Source: Planctomycetaceae bacterium
GTDB taxonomy: Bacteria; Planctomycetota; Planctomycetia; Planctomycetales; Planctomycetaceae
Assembly: GCA_021732845.1 (NCBI GenBank)
Contig: JAKFUF010000028.1
Location: 1 to 59,282, forward strand
Length of the DNA stretch: 59,282 nt
Direction of reading: 5' to 3'
Part shown: positions 15,476 through 24,605 of the stretch, one piece after another
Position numbering within the stretch: position 1 is the stretch's first letter
Layout: the number at the start of each line of letters is the position of its first letter
Notes under the pieces: generated by a model
Told to the model about the DNA's origin: nothing
Database searches by the model: none
What the model saw: the letters and a program-made list of their open reading frames with translations, nothing else
Position numbers and translations under genes: made by a program

Positions 15476-18049
15476 ATGCTCAATCGCAGTGCTGCCGCCC
15501 TCGTTTTCGCGGTCTTCATCATAAGTCAGTCGAGCAGCGCCTGGTCACAGGATCCGGCGGCGGCCACCAAGGCCCCAAAGCCTGCGGAAGCCGGCGTGTT
15601 GCTGCCGAATGGCTGGCGGTTGACTCCCGCCGGGCAGCAGATTCTGCTCACCGACCTGCCCCTCAATATTGGCTTCAGCGCGGATGGCCGGCACGCTCTG
15701 GTGGCCACCAGCGGATACAATGCCCACGAACTGACTGCGGTCGAACTGGCGACGGGCACGAAGACGGCCGTTGAGACGGTGAAGCAAAGCTGGTTCGGTC
15801 TCACGGCTGACCCGCAAACCGGCCGGGTCTGGTGGTCGGCGGGGGGCGAGGGACAGGTGCATGAACTGCGTTGGAGGGAAGGAAAGTTGCAGCGGAGCGA
15901 GGCCCTCGTTCCGCTGCCGCCGAGCGTCAATGACGAGAAGGTGGCCACCCCCGCTGGGTTCTGCACGGGAATCCACTACGACTCGAAGTCGAGCCGGCTG
16001 TTTGCACTGACAATTCTGGCGAAGGGTGGCAACAAGTCGCTCGCCTGGGGTGATGCCAGCACCGAAAAGAACCCCGGTGGCTCAATCACGCGGATCAACC
16101 CCGCGAAACCTGGTGAAACCGCTTCCGCACAGTGCGGCAAGCGCCCCTATGATGTGGTTCTGGCGCGCAACGAATTGCTGTATGTCAGCGACTGGGCCGA
16201 GCGCCGCGTCCTCGTGGTCGATCCGGAAACTCTCCGGACAATTGGCCGCATCGCAGTGGGCGAGCATCCCAATCAACTGGCCCTGCACCCCACGGACTCA
16301 CGTTTGTTTGTCGCATGTGCCTCCAGCAACTCGGTTTCGGTGATCGACACGGCCACGGGGACTGTGCAGGAAACGATTTTCACCGCGCTCTTTCCCCAGT
16401 CTCCAGAAGGCAGCACGCCGGACGCGTTGTGTGTCGCACCCGATGGGGAGACCCTGTTCGTGGCCAATGCGGACAACAACTGTGTGGCTGTCATCGACAT
16501 CGAATCCCCGCAGCGGAGTCAGGTGAAAGGGTACATCCCCACGGGCTGGTATCCGACTTCAGTGGCCGTCACGCCAGACGGCAGCCGTCTGCTGGTCGGC
16601 GTGGGCAAGGGGAACCAGACCGCGTCCAACAAGCCCGAGCAGACGGTGCTGGATGAAGTGGGAAAACAGCCGGTGGCTGAAGGCGGCTACCGTCGGATTC
16701 CGTTCTCGCACATTGGAACGACCCTCTCGGGAGCCCTGTCGATTGTGCCAGTCCCCAATGAAAAGCGGCTGGCTGAGTACACCGATCAGGTCTATCGCAA
16801 CTGTCCGTATTCCGACAAACTGCTGACACTGGCTCCTTCGAGCCGAAAGACGGCGATTCCGACCAAGGTCGGCGATCTGTCGCCGATCAAGCATGTCATC
16901 TACATCATCAAGGAGAACCGCACCTACGACCAGGTGTTCAGCGACATTCCGCGCGGCAGCCGCGACCCCAGCCTGCTGATGTTCGGCGAAGAGGTGACCC
17001 CCAACCATCACAAGCTGGCCAATGAGTTCGTGCTGCTGGACAATTTGTACTGCAACGGCCATGTTTCGGCGGACGGGCATCCCTGGTCCACGATGGCCTA
17101 CAACACGGACTACATCGCCCGGAATTGGGCTTTGACCTACTCCGGCCGCAAGGGGATTGATGATGACGACGATGGCGACCTGACGAATGCCCCGGGCGGA
17201 TACATTTGGGACAGTTGCAAGCGCAAGGGCCTGACCTACCGCAGTTACAAAGAGTACGGCGGACGGGTCAGTCAGACCGACGGCAGCTTCATCATCGACG
17301 GGCGCGTGCCGGGCCTCGTGGGCCACATGAGCCCCAGGTTTGGCCTGCCGCGGCAGCCTGGGCAGCGGGTCCGCGACACCGACAACGTGGATGTGTTCCT
17401 GGAGGAGTTCCGCGAATATGAAAAGAACGGCGAGCTGCCGCGCTTCATCATCATGAGCCTCGGCGAGGACCACACCGAGGGCACCAGAGTCGGGGCACCG
17501 ACTCCCCAGGCCTGTGTCGCCAGTAATGACCTGGCACTGGGGCGGCTGGTCGAAGCCGTGAGCCACAGCCGGTACTGGCCCGAAACGGCGATCTTCGTGA
17601 TTGAGGATGACGCTCAAAACGGTCCAGACCATGTGGATGCGCATCGGACCGTGGGACTGGTCATCAGCCCTTATGTCCGGCGTCAGCATCTCGACAGCAC
17701 GCAGTATTCGACATGCAGCATGATCCGCACGATGGAGCTGATTCTGGGGCTGCCGCCGTTGAGCCAGTTTGATGCCGCAGCGACACCGATGTTCGAGTCA
17801 TTCACCGGCGAGCCGGACGTGGCACCCTATGTCCATGTTCCGGCAAAAATCGACCTCAACGCTCTCAACACGAAGGTGGCCTACGGGGCCGAACGGTCCA
17901 ACAAAATGGACTTTGCCGAGTATGACCGGATTGATGATTTCGAATTGAACGAAATCCTGTGGCGGTCCATCAAGGGCGAGAATGCACCATTGCCACCCGC
18001 CGTTCGGCGGGCCATCGCCTATCGTGGGGTCGTGCTGCCCAAGGAATGA
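15476..18049 (+). CDS. Secreted YVTN/YncE-type propeller fused to a phosphoesterase domain
   Basis: An 857-residue exported protein. A signal peptide (MLNRSAAALVFAVFIISQ, ending near SAWSQD) is followed by a beta-propeller (about 35-430) with YVTN-like units (LALHPTDSRLFVACASSNSV, CVAPDGETLFVANADNN, VAVTPDGSRLLVGVGKGN). From about residue 470 comes a phosphoesterase domain of the PF04185 type: YIIKENRTYDQVFSD, EFVLLDNLYCNGHVSADGH, IIMSLGEDH and VIEDDAQNGPDHVDAHR, which carries metal-binding Asp and His residues. Planctomycetes often encode this fusion; its substrate is unknown. ATG 15476 was preferred to GTG 15473 for its better distance from GAAGGA. Confidence 0.88.
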   Translation: MLNRSAAALVFAVFIISQSSSAWSQDPAAATKAPKPAEAGVLLPNGWRLTPAGQQILLTDLPLNIGFSADGRHALVATSGYNAHELTAVELATGTKTAVETVKQSWFGLTADPQTGRVWWSAGGEGQVHELRWREGKLQRSEALVPLPPSVNDEKVATPAGFCTGIHYDSKSSRLFALTILAKGGNKSLAWGDASTEKNPGGSITRINPAKPGETASAQCGKRPYDVVLARNELLYVSDWAERRVLVVDPETLRTIGRIAVGEHPNQLALHPTDSRLFVACASSNSVSVIDTATGTVQETIFTALFPQSPEGSTPDALCVAPDGETLFVANADNNCVAVIDIESPQRSQVKGYIPTGWYPTSVAVTPDGSRLLVGVGKGNQTASNKPEQTVLDEVGKQPVAEGGYRRIPFSHIGTTLSGALSIVPVPNEKRLAEYTDQVYRNCPYSDKLLTLAPSSRKTAIPTKVGDLSPIKHVIYIIKENRTYDQVFSDIPRGSRDPSLLMFGEEVTPNHHKLANEFVLLDNLYCNGHVSADGHPWSTMAYNTDYIARNWALTYSGRKGIDDDDDGDLTNAPGGYIWDSCKRKGLTYRSYKEYGGRVSQTDGSFIIDGRVPGLVGHMSPRFGLPRQPGQRVRDTDNVDVFLEEFREYEKNGELPRFIIMSLGEDHTEGTRVGAPTPQACVASNDLALGRLVEAVSHSRYWPETAIFVIEDDAQNGPDHVDAHRTVGLVISPYVRRQHLDSTQYSTCSMIRTMELILGLPPLSQFDAAATPMFESFTGEPDVAPYVHVPAKIDLNALNTKVAYGAERSNKMDFAEYDRIDDFELNEILWRSIKGENAPLPPAVRRAIAYRGVVLPKE

Positions 18050-18773
18050 TGGGGATTTTCGATTGACCAAGTCCTGAGCATGGCGGCGCGGCTGCCGGCT
18101 CCACGGCCACGCCGATCACAAAGGTGACCGGAAAATCGGTGCGAAACGAACTCTCATCGGATATGATTGGCCGTGAAGTCATTGCCGAAAGCCTGAACAC
18201 AGTGGGCAGCGAGCCCGGAATCGTCGATAAATAGAGTTGCCGGTCGATTTTTGACCGCAAAATGTGTAGTCTGGTGAGTTCGAAGACTCCTTCCTGGGTG
18301 AAGTCGCTCGGGAGGGAAGTTGCCGAAGGGTGGAAGAAGAGAAGGTACAAGAGAAAGAGTCGAGATCGTTCTTTGCCTGGTGGAAGCCGTCTGCAGGGAC
18401 AATATCCATCGTGAGATGGCCATCAACTTCGGTGGCCGATGTTCACGCCAGGAACCTCGAGAGAGATTCTCTATGAATGCGCCATTGGGGCGCAGGTAAC
18501 AACACAGCACACTCCCGGTCGCCGCACGCGAACATTGCAAGCGGCGCAGGAGACGTTGACCCTGGGGTTCTTGGGGTCTCCTTTGGGGGAGCGGCCGTTC
18601 ACGATGGATTTGTGAGCGCCCCGTTCCGCGGCTTGCCGCGGGACATCGGCCGTTCGGTCGGCGAAGCGTTTCGCCGGCTGTCATCAAAGCCCGTTTCCGC
18701 GTCCTGAAATTTGTTTGCGAAACTGGTGCCTCTGGCCATGCCGGAGCCGCCATCGCGCGCAGAGGAGCACTAA
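18050..18773. other. Intergenic region, 724 bp
   Basis: It opens with the 3'-end motif GGATTTTCGATTGACC at 18052. A minus-strand open frame (18154-18753) has low-complexity, Arg/Ser/Pro-rich composition and no recognisable motif, so I do not call it a gene. GAGGAG precedes the ATG of the next gene. Confidence 0.45.
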
Positions 18774-20213
18774 ATGGAGAAAGTCCCGTTCCCTGGACGG
18801 ATTCTCGTGATTGGCTGTGGTGGAGTGGCGCGGTGTACCTTGCCGCTCCTGCTGCGTCATCTGCGGATGCCGGCCGAACGGATCACCGTTCTCGACGCCA
18901 TTGACTGCCGGGCAGACATCCCGGAAATTCTGACCGCTGGCGTGAAGTTCGTTCATGAACAGATCACCCATAAAGACTACGCGCGGCAGCTCGCGCAGTA
19001 TGTCTCCCATGGCGACATGATTCTGGACCTCGCCTGGAACATCGGGACGGTCGACATGCTTGACTGGTGCCGGGCTCACGGGGTGATGTACGTCAACACC
19101 TCCGTCGAACTGTGGAACCCATACTCCGACCGCGAGTCGGATCCGCAGTTGCGCACGCTGTATGTGCGGCACATGGCGATCCGCAAGCTGGTCAAGAGCT
19201 GGGGCGACAACGAGGGGCCGACAGCCGTGCTGGAGCATGGCGCGAACCCCGGGCTGGTGTCGCACTTCACCAAGATGGGCCTGCTCGACATCGCGCGGAA
19301 GATCATCCGCGAGAAGTCGCACGACACGCGCCGTCCGGCCTTGGAAAAGGCGATGGCGGCCGGGGCCTACAACCGGCTGGCCCAACTGGTGGGACTGAAG
19401 GTCCTGCACATCAGCGAACGCGACACGCAGGTCACCGCCCGCCCCAAGACCGCCAGCGAATTTCTCAACACCTGGAGCGTCGAAGGGTTCTATGAAGAGG
19501 CGATTGCCCCGGCCGAAATGGGCTGGGGAACGCATGAATCGTCCCTGCCGGCCAACGCCTGCGAACATCTGAGCGGACCCCGCAACCAGATTTGTCTCGA
19601 CGGCTTCGGCATGAACACCTTTGTCCGGTCGCGCGTGCCCAGCAGCGAGATCGTGGGGATGGTCATCCGCCACGGCGAGGCGTTCACGATTTCGGAATCG
19701 CTGACCGTCGCCGATTCACGGGGCCGCCCCGTCTACCGGCCCACGGTCCATTACGCGTACCTGCCCAGTGACGCGGCGCTGCTCTCTCTGGACGAGCTGC
19801 GCGAGCGGAACTACCGCCTGCACGAACGCTGGCGGATTCTGGACGACGAAATCGAGACCGGAGGCGATGAACTCGGCTGCCTGCTGATGGGTCACGACTT
19901 CAAGTCCTGGTGGACGGGCAGCGTGCTGGACATCGCCGAGGCCCGCCGGCTGGTGCCGGGCCAAAATGCCACCACGCTGCAGGTGGCCGCTTCGGTGCTG
20001 GCGGCGGTGTGCTGGATGATCGCCAACCCGCGCTCCGGCGTGAAGGTGCCGGACGAACTTCCACACGCGGAAATCGTCGAGACCGCCCGCCCATACCTCG
20101 GCGATGTCGTCTCGCACCCCATCGACTGGATGCCCGGCGACCCCATGCTGGATTCCCACCACACCGATTCCGAACCATGGCAGTTCGACCGCTTCCTGGT
20201 CAGCACGGCGTGA
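18774..20213 (+). CDS. hss: Homospermidine synthase (saccharopine dehydrogenase-like)
   Basis: A 479-residue bacterial-type homospermidine synthase. It uses NAD to join putrescine units into sym-homospermidine. The Rossmann motif ILVIGCGGVARC is at residues 10-21; ERITVLDAIDCR, LDLAWNIGTVDML, YVNTSVELWNPY and VLEHGANPGLVSHF are diagnostic for this enzyme versus saccharopine reductases. RBS GAGGAG precedes the ATG. Length is normal. It stands alone; possible polyamine precursors could come from amino acid decarboxylases elsewhere, such as the PLP decarboxylase at 4428. Confidence 0.93.
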   Translation: MEKVPFPGRILVIGCGGVARCTLPLLLRHLRMPAERITVLDAIDCRADIPEILTAGVKFVHEQITHKDYARQLAQYVSHGDMILDLAWNIGTVDMLDWCRAHGVMYVNTSVELWNPYSDRESDPQLRTLYVRHMAIRKLVKSWGDNEGPTAVLEHGANPGLVSHFTKMGLLDIARKIIREKSHDTRRPALEKAMAAGAYNRLAQLVGLKVLHISERDTQVTARPKTASEFLNTWSVEGFYEEAIAPAEMGWGTHESSLPANACEHLSGPRNQICLDGFGMNTFVRSRVPSSEIVGMVIRHGEAFTISESLTVADSRGRPVYRPTVHYAYLPSDAALLSLDELRERNYRLHERWRILDDEIETGGDELGCLLMGHDFKSWWTGSVLDIAEARRLVPGQNATTLQVAASVLAAVCWMIANPRSGVKVPDELPHAEIVETARPYLGDVVSHPIDWMPGDPMLDSHHTDSEPWQFDRFLVSTA

Positions 20214-20243
20214 CCACCCGGCAGGGTGCGTGGTCAAAGTTTT

Positions 20244-20343
20244 AACCACGAATCTCACGAATAACACGAATAAATTGTTGATCCAGGTCGCGAGTGAGTT
20301 GGATCAACGGCTTTATTCGTGAAGATTCGTGCGATTCGTGGTT
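20244..20343. repeat. Iterated-word hairpin, CACGAAT word, copy near homospermidine synthase
   Basis: A 100-bp almost continuous hairpin. Left arm: AACCACGAATCTCACGAATA then ACACGAATAAA. Inner stem: GTTGATCCA / TGGATCAAC. Right arm: TTTATTCGTGAAGATTCGTG then CGATTCGTGGTT. It starts 30 bp after the stop codon. Confidence 0.75.
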
Positions 20344-20510
20344 CTTCCTTTTCTGCTCAACCTTATGGGTGATAAAAGATTGACATAAATATGGTTGACA
20401 AAAATAGCTGTCCTCCAGAATCGCTCTGAGCGGAGAGCTATTGGTCAATCACCTTTGTCAATGTCCCATGGCGTGCTGAACTTCGGAGAAGTTCCCTGGT
20501 CACAGTTTTA

Positions 20511-20610
20511 TCCACTAATCTCACAAACAATACGAATAGAATTGTTGATCCGGGTCGCGAGTGAGTTGGATCAACGGCTTTATTCGTGAAGATTCGTGCG
20601 ATTCGTGGTT
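20511..20610. repeat. Iterated-word hairpin, second CACGAAT copy in same orientation
   Basis: A direct repeat of 20244-20343. The core GTCGCGAGTGAGTTGGATCA and the right arm are almost identical, while the left arm has decayed (TCCACTAATCTCACAAACAA). The unequal decay suggests that arms can be lost or re-formed independently. Confidence 0.7.
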
Positions 20611-20754
20611 CTCCCTTTTGTGCCAAACGGTTCGCGCGATCCGTGGTTCCCGATACGAATCGGTGGACGATCAGAGCACTCAACGGATAGACTCCCGCTG
20701 ATGTGACTGCCCACTGCGATGTCGATCCCCTGTTGACCTCCCGGGAACCTGGCG

Positions 20755-22083
20755 ATGAACGATCCCCTCAGCCGGCGTGAGTTTGTGAAAGCCTCGTCGT
20801 TGGGAATTTCCGCCGGACTGGCGGCAGCCACGGTGCTGGGCGGCGCACCCACACAGGCCGCGCGGGGGCCGAACGACAAAATCGTGGTGGGGCTGATCGG
20901 CTGTGGTGGCCGTGGCACAGGCGATGCCACACGGTTCAAGAACCTCCCCAACGTCGAAGTCGCCTACGTTTGCGATGTCGACGACGCCCGCCGGATGGCG
21001 GCGATGAAGGCGCTGGATGTTCCCTCCGCCGGGGCGGTGTCCGACATGCGGCGCGTGCTCGATGACAAGGCGGTCGATGCCGTCGTCATCGCCACGCCCG
21101 ACCACTGGCACTCTCCCGCCTCGATTCTCGCCTGCGATGCGGGCAAGCATGTGTACGTCGAAAAGCCAATCTCGCACAATATTCGCGAGGGGCGGCTGCT
21201 GGTCGATGCTTCGGCCCGCAACAAAACCATCGTCCAGCACGGCACACAGTGCCGCAGCACGGGGATGATGATCGAAGCCGTCAAGCGCCTGCGCGAGGGG
21301 TTGATCGGCGATGTGCTGGCGGCCAAGTGCTGGAACATCCAGCGCCGCAGCCCGTTGCCGGCCGGAGAGGAGGCCGCGCCGCCGGCCGGGTTCGACTACG
21401 ACTCGTGGGTTGGCCCGGCGACGATGATCCCCTATCGTACCAACCGCGTTCATCAGCGGTGGACCATGTGGTACCACTTCGGGGTTGGCGAATCGGGCAA
21501 CGATGGTGTCCATGACATCGACTACACTCGTTGGGGTCTCGGAGTCGACACGCATCCCACCAAAATCTCGGCCAACGGCGGCAAGTTCTTTTTCAATGAC
21601 GACACCGAGTTCCCCGACACGCAACAGGCGACGTTTGAGTACCCCGGCGATGGCCAGCCCGGCAGCCAGAAGATTCTGATCTACGAGCAGCGGCTGTGGT
21701 CGACCAACTATCCGTACAACTGCGACAGCGGCGCGGAATTCTACGGCACGAAGGGCCAGATGTTTTTGAGCCGCCGCGGCAAAATCTCCGTCATCGGCGA
21801 ACGCAATGCGCCCGTCAAACTGGACATCAAACCCGAGCCACAGGACGACGTGGCTCACGCCCGCAACTTCTGCGACTGCATCCGCAACGGCACAAAGAAC
21901 AATGCCGACGCCCTCACCGGGCACCTCTCGACCTCGCTGGCCCACCTGGCAAACATCGCGACCCGCGTGGGCCGTTCGCTCACCTTCGATCCTGCCAAGG
22001 AACAATTTGTGGGAGACGACCAGGCGAACGCGCTGATCCGGCGTGAATACCGCGACCACTGGGGGGTGCCAAAGGGAGCGTGA
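20755..22083 (+). CDS. Gfo/Idh/MocA family oxidoreductase, Tat-exported
   Basis: A 442-residue secreted oxidoreductase. The leader LSRREFVKASSLGISAGLAA is a Tat signal. The NAD(P)-binding domain begins KIVVGLIGCGGRGTGDA, followed by VAYVCDVDD, VVIATPDHWH and the catalytic-domain entry VYVEKPISHNIREGR, with EKP carrying the conserved Lys. The C-terminal half (YHFGVGESGNDGVHDIDYTRW and onward) is the planctomycete-type exported subgroup. Such proteins process sugars or sugar derivatives with a tightly bound cofactor; the substrate is unknown. Monocistronic. Confidence 0.92.
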   Translation: MNDPLSRREFVKASSLGISAGLAAATVLGGAPTQAARGPNDKIVVGLIGCGGRGTGDATRFKNLPNVEVAYVCDVDDARRMAAMKALDVPSAGAVSDMRRVLDDKAVDAVVIATPDHWHSPASILACDAGKHVYVEKPISHNIREGRLLVDASARNKTIVQHGTQCRSTGMMIEAVKRLREGLIGDVLAAKCWNIQRRSPLPAGEEAAPPAGFDYDSWVGPATMIPYRTNRVHQRWTMWYHFGVGESGNDGVHDIDYTRWGLGVDTHPTKISANGGKFFFNDDTEFPDTQQATFEYPGDGQPGSQKILIYEQRLWSTNYPYNCDSGAEFYGTKGQMFLSRRGKISVIGERNAPVKLDIKPEPQDDVAHARNFCDCIRNGTKNNADALTGHLSTSLAHLANIATRVGRSLTFDPAKEQFVGDDQANALIRREYRDHWGVPKGA

Positions 22084-22231
22084 GAGTTCTGGCGCTCCGG
22101 GCAACCTTTGCGGGTACAGGTCGCTGTCCACGTCAATGAATCTGCCACATGGGCGACGTTGACAATCCGCCTGCTGGTTTACGGTCCGGCGTGACCCGGC
22201 GCGGCGCGGGGCGTTACAATGGGAGAGAAGG

Positions 22232-22359
22232 AATGACAAATGACAAATGACAAATCGCGTTTGAAAGGATCGCGTTGCCCAACAAGCCGCGTGACTTGTT
22301 TGCTGACTCGCTCCATCAACGACGCATTTTGTCATTTGTCATTTGTCATTTGTCATTCA
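22232..22359. repeat. Iterated-word hairpin, word TGACAAA
   Basis: The left arm has three tandem TGACAAA words (22234-22254) and the right arm has GTCATTTGTCATTTGTCATT. Together they form a long hairpin between the oxidoreductase gene and hemC, with the right arm ending 34 bp before the hemC ATG. Confidence 0.7.
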
Positions 22360-22392
22360 CCACAGCCTTCATTCCTCGACTCCGCTCCCCGC

Positions 22393-23325
22393 ATGTCCCT
22401 CCCGCCAATCCGCATTGCCTCCCGCGCCAGCGCCCTCGCACTCTGGCAGGCACACCACGTGGCGGACCTGCTGCGGCGTGTGGCTCCCGAGCGCGCTGTT
22501 GAAATCCTGCATGTCAGCACCGCTGGTGACCGCAACCAGGTCGTGGCTCTGAGTTCTCTCGGCGGATTTGGGGTGTTCACCCGCGAGGTGCAAAAGGCGG
22601 TTCTGGAGGAACAGGCGGATCTGGCGGTCCACAGCCTCAAGGACCTGCCCACCGAGCCGACGCCGGGACTGGTGCTGGCCGCCGTGCCCGAACGCGAGAT
22701 TGTCGCCGATGCCGTCGTGCTGCCACAGGGGGCCACGCCGATCGGCGGACTGGCTGACCTGCCGCCCAACGCCCGCGTCGGCACCGGCAGCCTGCGGCGA
22801 AGAGCGCAATTGTTGCATGTGCGGCCCGACTTGGAACTGGCCGAAGTCCGCGGCAACGTGGACACCCGGCTCCGAAAGCTGGACAGCGGCGAGTACGCGG
22901 CGCTGGTCCTCGCCGGTGCCGGTCTGGTTCGCCTCGGCCTATCCGCGCGGATCAGCCTGCGGCTGGGTCCGCCGACAATGCTGGCCGCCGTGGGGCAGGG
23001 GGCACTCGGCTTGGAGTGCCGGGCGGCGGACACCGGTTTGCAGCAGATTCTGTCGCTGCTGAATGACCGCACCGCAGAGGCCCGCGTGAAGGCGGAACGG
23101 TCGCTGCTGTTCACGCTGCGGGCCGGGTGCCATGCACCGGTCGGTGTCGACACACAAATCGAAGGGGACGCTCTGCGGCTGGAAGCGGTGGTGCTGAGCC
23201 ACGATGGGGTGCAGCGGATTCATGCCACGGGGAGCGCGGCGGCGGCCGAGGCGGTCCAACTGGGCCAAACCGTGGCTCAAACGCTGTTGGCTCAGGGAGC
23301 GCAGCAACTGATGTCGCCATCCTGA
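22393..23325 (+). CDS. hemC: Hydroxymethylbilane synthase (porphobilinogen deaminase)
   Basis: A 310-residue enzyme that polymerises four porphobilinogens to hydroxymethylbilane in tetrapyrrole synthesis. Seen: N-terminal IRIASRASALALWQAHHVA, VHSLKDLPTE with the catalytic Asp, GTGSLRRRAQLL, EVRGNVDTRLRKLD and the dipyrromethane-carrying Cys246 in LRAGCHAPVG. ATG 22393 starts the conserved N-terminus; the frame extends upstream into the TGACAAA hairpin but without family similarity. It stands apart from other heme genes. Confidence 0.95.
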   Translation: MSLPPIRIASRASALALWQAHHVADLLRRVAPERAVEILHVSTAGDRNQVVALSSLGGFGVFTREVQKAVLEEQADLAVHSLKDLPTEPTPGLVLAAVPEREIVADAVVLPQGATPIGGLADLPPNARVGTGSLRRRAQLLHVRPDLELAEVRGNVDTRLRKLDSGEYAALVLAGAGLVRLGLSARISLRLGPPTMLAAVGQGALGLECRAADTGLQQILSLLNDRTAEARVKAERSLLFTLRAGCHAPVGVDTQIEGDALRLEAVVLSHDGVQRIHATGSAAAAEAVQLGQTVAQTLLAQGAQQLMSPS

Positions 23326-23401
23326 ACGCAATGTAATCCGTGAGGATTCCACGGCGAGCTGTTATCATTGAGCTTTTGCGGGCGGGTTGCGAGTCGAAAG
23401 C

Positions 23402-24160
23402 ATGCGTGTCGGTCTATTCATCCCCTGTTATGTCGACCAGTTCTATCCCCAGGTGGGAATGGCCACGGTCGAGCTGCTGGAGCGGTACGGCTGCGAAGTC
23501 GACTATCCCACCGCGCAGACCTGCTGCGGGCAGCCGCTGGCCAATACCGGCTGTGCCGACGAGGCGAAGCCACTGGCTGAACGGCTGGTGCGAACCTTCG
23601 AGCAGTACGACCATGTCGTCTGCCCCTCGGGCAGTTGCGTCGCCATGGTGACGCACCATTACGAGCAGTATTTCGACCACGATCCCGGCTACGACAAGGT
23701 TCAACGGCAGACCTACGAACTGTGCCAGTTCCTGGTGGATGTGCTGAAGGTCGAGCGGATCGAGGGGAGCTTTCCGCACCGCGTCGGCTTGCATCAAAGC
23801 TGCCACGGCCTGCGGGAACTGCGGCTCGGGAAGTCGAGCGAACTCGGCGCGTCCCCGACTGGCAAAGAGACGGATGGGGTCGCGCAAAAACTGCTGGGAT
23901 CTCTGGAAGGGATTACCCTCTCGAAGCTGACACGGCCCGACGAATGTTGTGGCTTCGGCGGCACGTTCGCCGTGGCCGAAGAGGCGGTGTCCTGCATGAT
24001 GGGAAAAGACCGCATTCACGACCACGAACAGGCCGGCACCGAAGTGCTGACCGCCCTCGACATGTCCTGCCTGATGCACCTGGATGGCCTGCTGCGCCGC
24101 GACAAGAAGCCGATCCGGGTGATGCATGTTGCCGAGATTCTGGCGGGGCACAAGGTGTAA
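23402..24160 (+). CDS. lutA: Lactate utilization protein A (Fe-S oxidoreductase subunit)
   Basis: A 252-residue protein with two cysteine-rich CCG domains (QTCCGQPLANTG and DECCGFGGTF, each with an upstream Cys: LFIPCYVD and LHQSCHG). This is the GlcF/LutA layout that binds Fe-S clusters or acts as an electron-transfer subunit in L-lactate oxidation. Start at ATG 23402 (MRVGLFIPCYV). lutB follows after a 445-bp gap holding repeats, so lutA may be transcribed separately although functionally tied to lutBC. Confidence 0.9.
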   Translation: MRVGLFIPCYVDQFYPQVGMATVELLERYGCEVDYPTAQTCCGQPLANTGCADEAKPLAERLVRTFEQYDHVVCPSGSCVAMVTHHYEQYFDHDPGYDKVQRQTYELCQFLVDVLKVERIEGSFPHRVGLHQSCHGLRELRLGKSSELGASPTGKETDGVAQKLLGSLEGITLSKLTRPDECCGFGGTFAVAEEAVSCMMGKDRIHDHEQAGTEVLTALDMSCLMHLDGLLRRDKKPIRVMHVAEILAGHKV

Positions 24161-24605
24161 GGACCGCAAACGAACAACGGCGCAGTGACGCAAGCAATTG
24201 CAAATTTTCTGACCGTAACGGATTTTGGGGGGCGGACCCGTCGTTTAGATGGATGTGGTCTAGATTTGGACAGGATGAAAAAGGATGGCAGAGGATGAGG
24301 AAAGGATCTGTTTGTGCCAGCTTTCAATGAGAATATCCTTTCTTATCCATTCTTATCCTCTCTCATCCTGTCCCAAAATCCTCTCTTGAAACAACCAGCC
24401 GGCCCCCAAGATCCGTGACGGTCATGGTGTAGAACGCAGCTCTCATCACACACCTCGATTCACCACAAAAAGCAATCTACTGTGAAATTTGAAATCTGAA
24501 ATTTGAAATTATTTGGCTGCGTCCGGCGAAGTCAGTTGCAGCCGATCAATCACCAGCTTCCAATGACCAATTCGCCGCCAAGGCGGCGCGATCCTCGATA
24601 AATCT
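24161..24605. repeat. lutA-lutB spacer with two hairpin repeats
   Basis: 445 bp. At 24269-24373 a hairpin is built from AGGATGA words (left GACAGGATGAAAAAGGATGG, right ATCCTCTCTCATCCTGTCC). At 24483-24510 lies the short palindrome GAAATTTGAAATCTGAAATT, shared with 30769, 44866 and 48663. No gene seen. These elements separate lutA from lutBC. Confidence 0.6.

Noticed and set aside
18154-18753. 200-codon minus-strand open frame
   Set aside because: Its translation is rich in Arg, Ser and Pro with no motif and no ribosome site; it covers a plain intergenic region, and GC-rich DNA yields such frames by chance.
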